The notes beneath the pieces were generated by a model. It had not been told where the DNA came from. It ran no database searches and worked only from the letters and a program-made list of their open reading frames with translations. 29,623 bases of DNA from Bacteroidales bacterium UBA755. Lineage in GTDB: Bacteria; Bacteroidota; Bacteroidia; Bacteroidales; UBA932. The stretch spans positions 1 through 29,623 of the forward strand of contig DBKH01000016.1 in assembly GCA_002297815.1 (NCBI GenBank). The letters are read 5' to 3'. Of the stretch, positions 29,325 to 29,623 are shown one piece after another. Every line of letters begins with the position of its first letter. Within the stretch, counting starts at the first letter, position 1. The position numbers and the translations under genes are program-made.

Positions 29325-29623
29325 ATGACACAGGACGAACTGTTCAAGGTGCTGGTGGCACATTGCAAGGAGTACGGGTTTATCTTCCCGTCAAGTGAGA
29401 TTTATGACGGACTGGCAGCGGTCTATGACTATGGCCAGATGGGCGTAGAACTGAAGAACAACATCAAGCAGTACTGGTGGAACGCTATGGTCAGGCTGAA
29501 CGAGAATATCGTCGGCATTGATTCATGCGTGTTCATGCACCCTAAGACTTGGGTGGCTTCAGGTCACGTGGCGGCCTTCAATGACCCGCTCATCGACAAC
29601 AAGGACTCCAAGAAGAGGTACCG
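29325..29623 (+). CDS. glyS: Glycine--tRNA ligase (3' partial)
   Basis: The first 99 codons are visible; the gene runs off the right edge. The translation MTQDELFKVLVAHCKEYGFI, then FPSSEIYDGLAAVYDYGQMG, VELKNNIKQYWWNAM, ENIVGIDSCVFMHPKTWVAS and GHVAAFNDPLIDNKDSKKRY matches the N-terminus of the dimeric class II glycyl-tRNA synthetase (eukaryote-like type used by Bacteroidetes). The enzyme charges tRNA-Gly in the cytoplasm. ATG 29325 agrees with the family start. It is a core gene and so marks the right border of the accessory region. Confidence 0.96.
   Translation, partial: MTQDELFKVLVAHCKEYGFIFPSSEIYDGLAAVYDYGQMGVELKNNIKQYWWNAMVRLNENIVGIDSCVFMHPKTWVASGHVAAFNDPLIDNKDSKKRY

Overview
The window looks like a chromosomal segment of a Bacteroidota (probably Bacteroidales) bacterium. 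The evidence is the gene types (Bacteroidetes-style SdhA/SdhB, TonB with the PKADLENRR N-terminus, fimbrillin-like/FISUMP lipoprotein, BRO and WYL families), promoters that fit the TTTG / TAnnTTTG pattern of this phylum, and few Shine-Dalgarno sequences. No rRNA, tRNA or CRISPR array was found. The genus cannot be named from this sequence alone.

Positions 1-11250 are core genome: the 3' part of sdhA and complete sdhB (fumarate reductase/succinate dehydrogenase); hflX, tonB, ybeY and mnmG; ruvA; then sufS, sufE and a sufT-like gene (cysteine desulfurase, its sulfur-transfer partner and an Fe-S maturation factor), and folK. The gaps here hold bidirectional hairpin terminators, copies of a GCTTCGACAAGCTCAGC-type dispersed repeat, and a pair of hairpins with perfectly complementary 8-nt loops (2633-2810). 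Two 16-bp parS-like palindromes lie inside mnmG and sufS, which suggests an origin-proximal location.

Positions 11250-29300 are an accessory region between folK and glyS. First come a gene-poor stretch with short inverted repeats, a 48-residue peptide gene and a large fimbrillin/FISUMP-type lipoprotein. Then follow decayed genes (a BRO-family gene with an internal deletion and an AAA ATPase without its Walker A end) around an intact two-gene DUF5674 unit.

The centre of interest is 16980-26751, a type I restriction-modification locus: WYL regulator, hsdR, hsdS, a 405-residue ABC-type ATPase resembling the anticodon nuclease PrrC, hsdM, and a DUF2130 protein with a PD-(D/E)XK-like core. The promoters of the WYL gene, hsdR and the DUF2130 gene share the same motif (TGCAYAAT, 15 bases before the -7 box), which suggests one regulon. 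If the PrrC-like protein is an anticodon nuclease, the locus is a two-layer defence: restriction first, and tRNA cleavage if restriction is disabled.

On the right, a convergent Fic operon (Fic plus a 73-residue protein) has a strong palindromic operator. It is followed by an integrase remnant, a PD-(D/E)XK gene that has lost its ATPase half, and the start of glyS, which marks the return to core genome.
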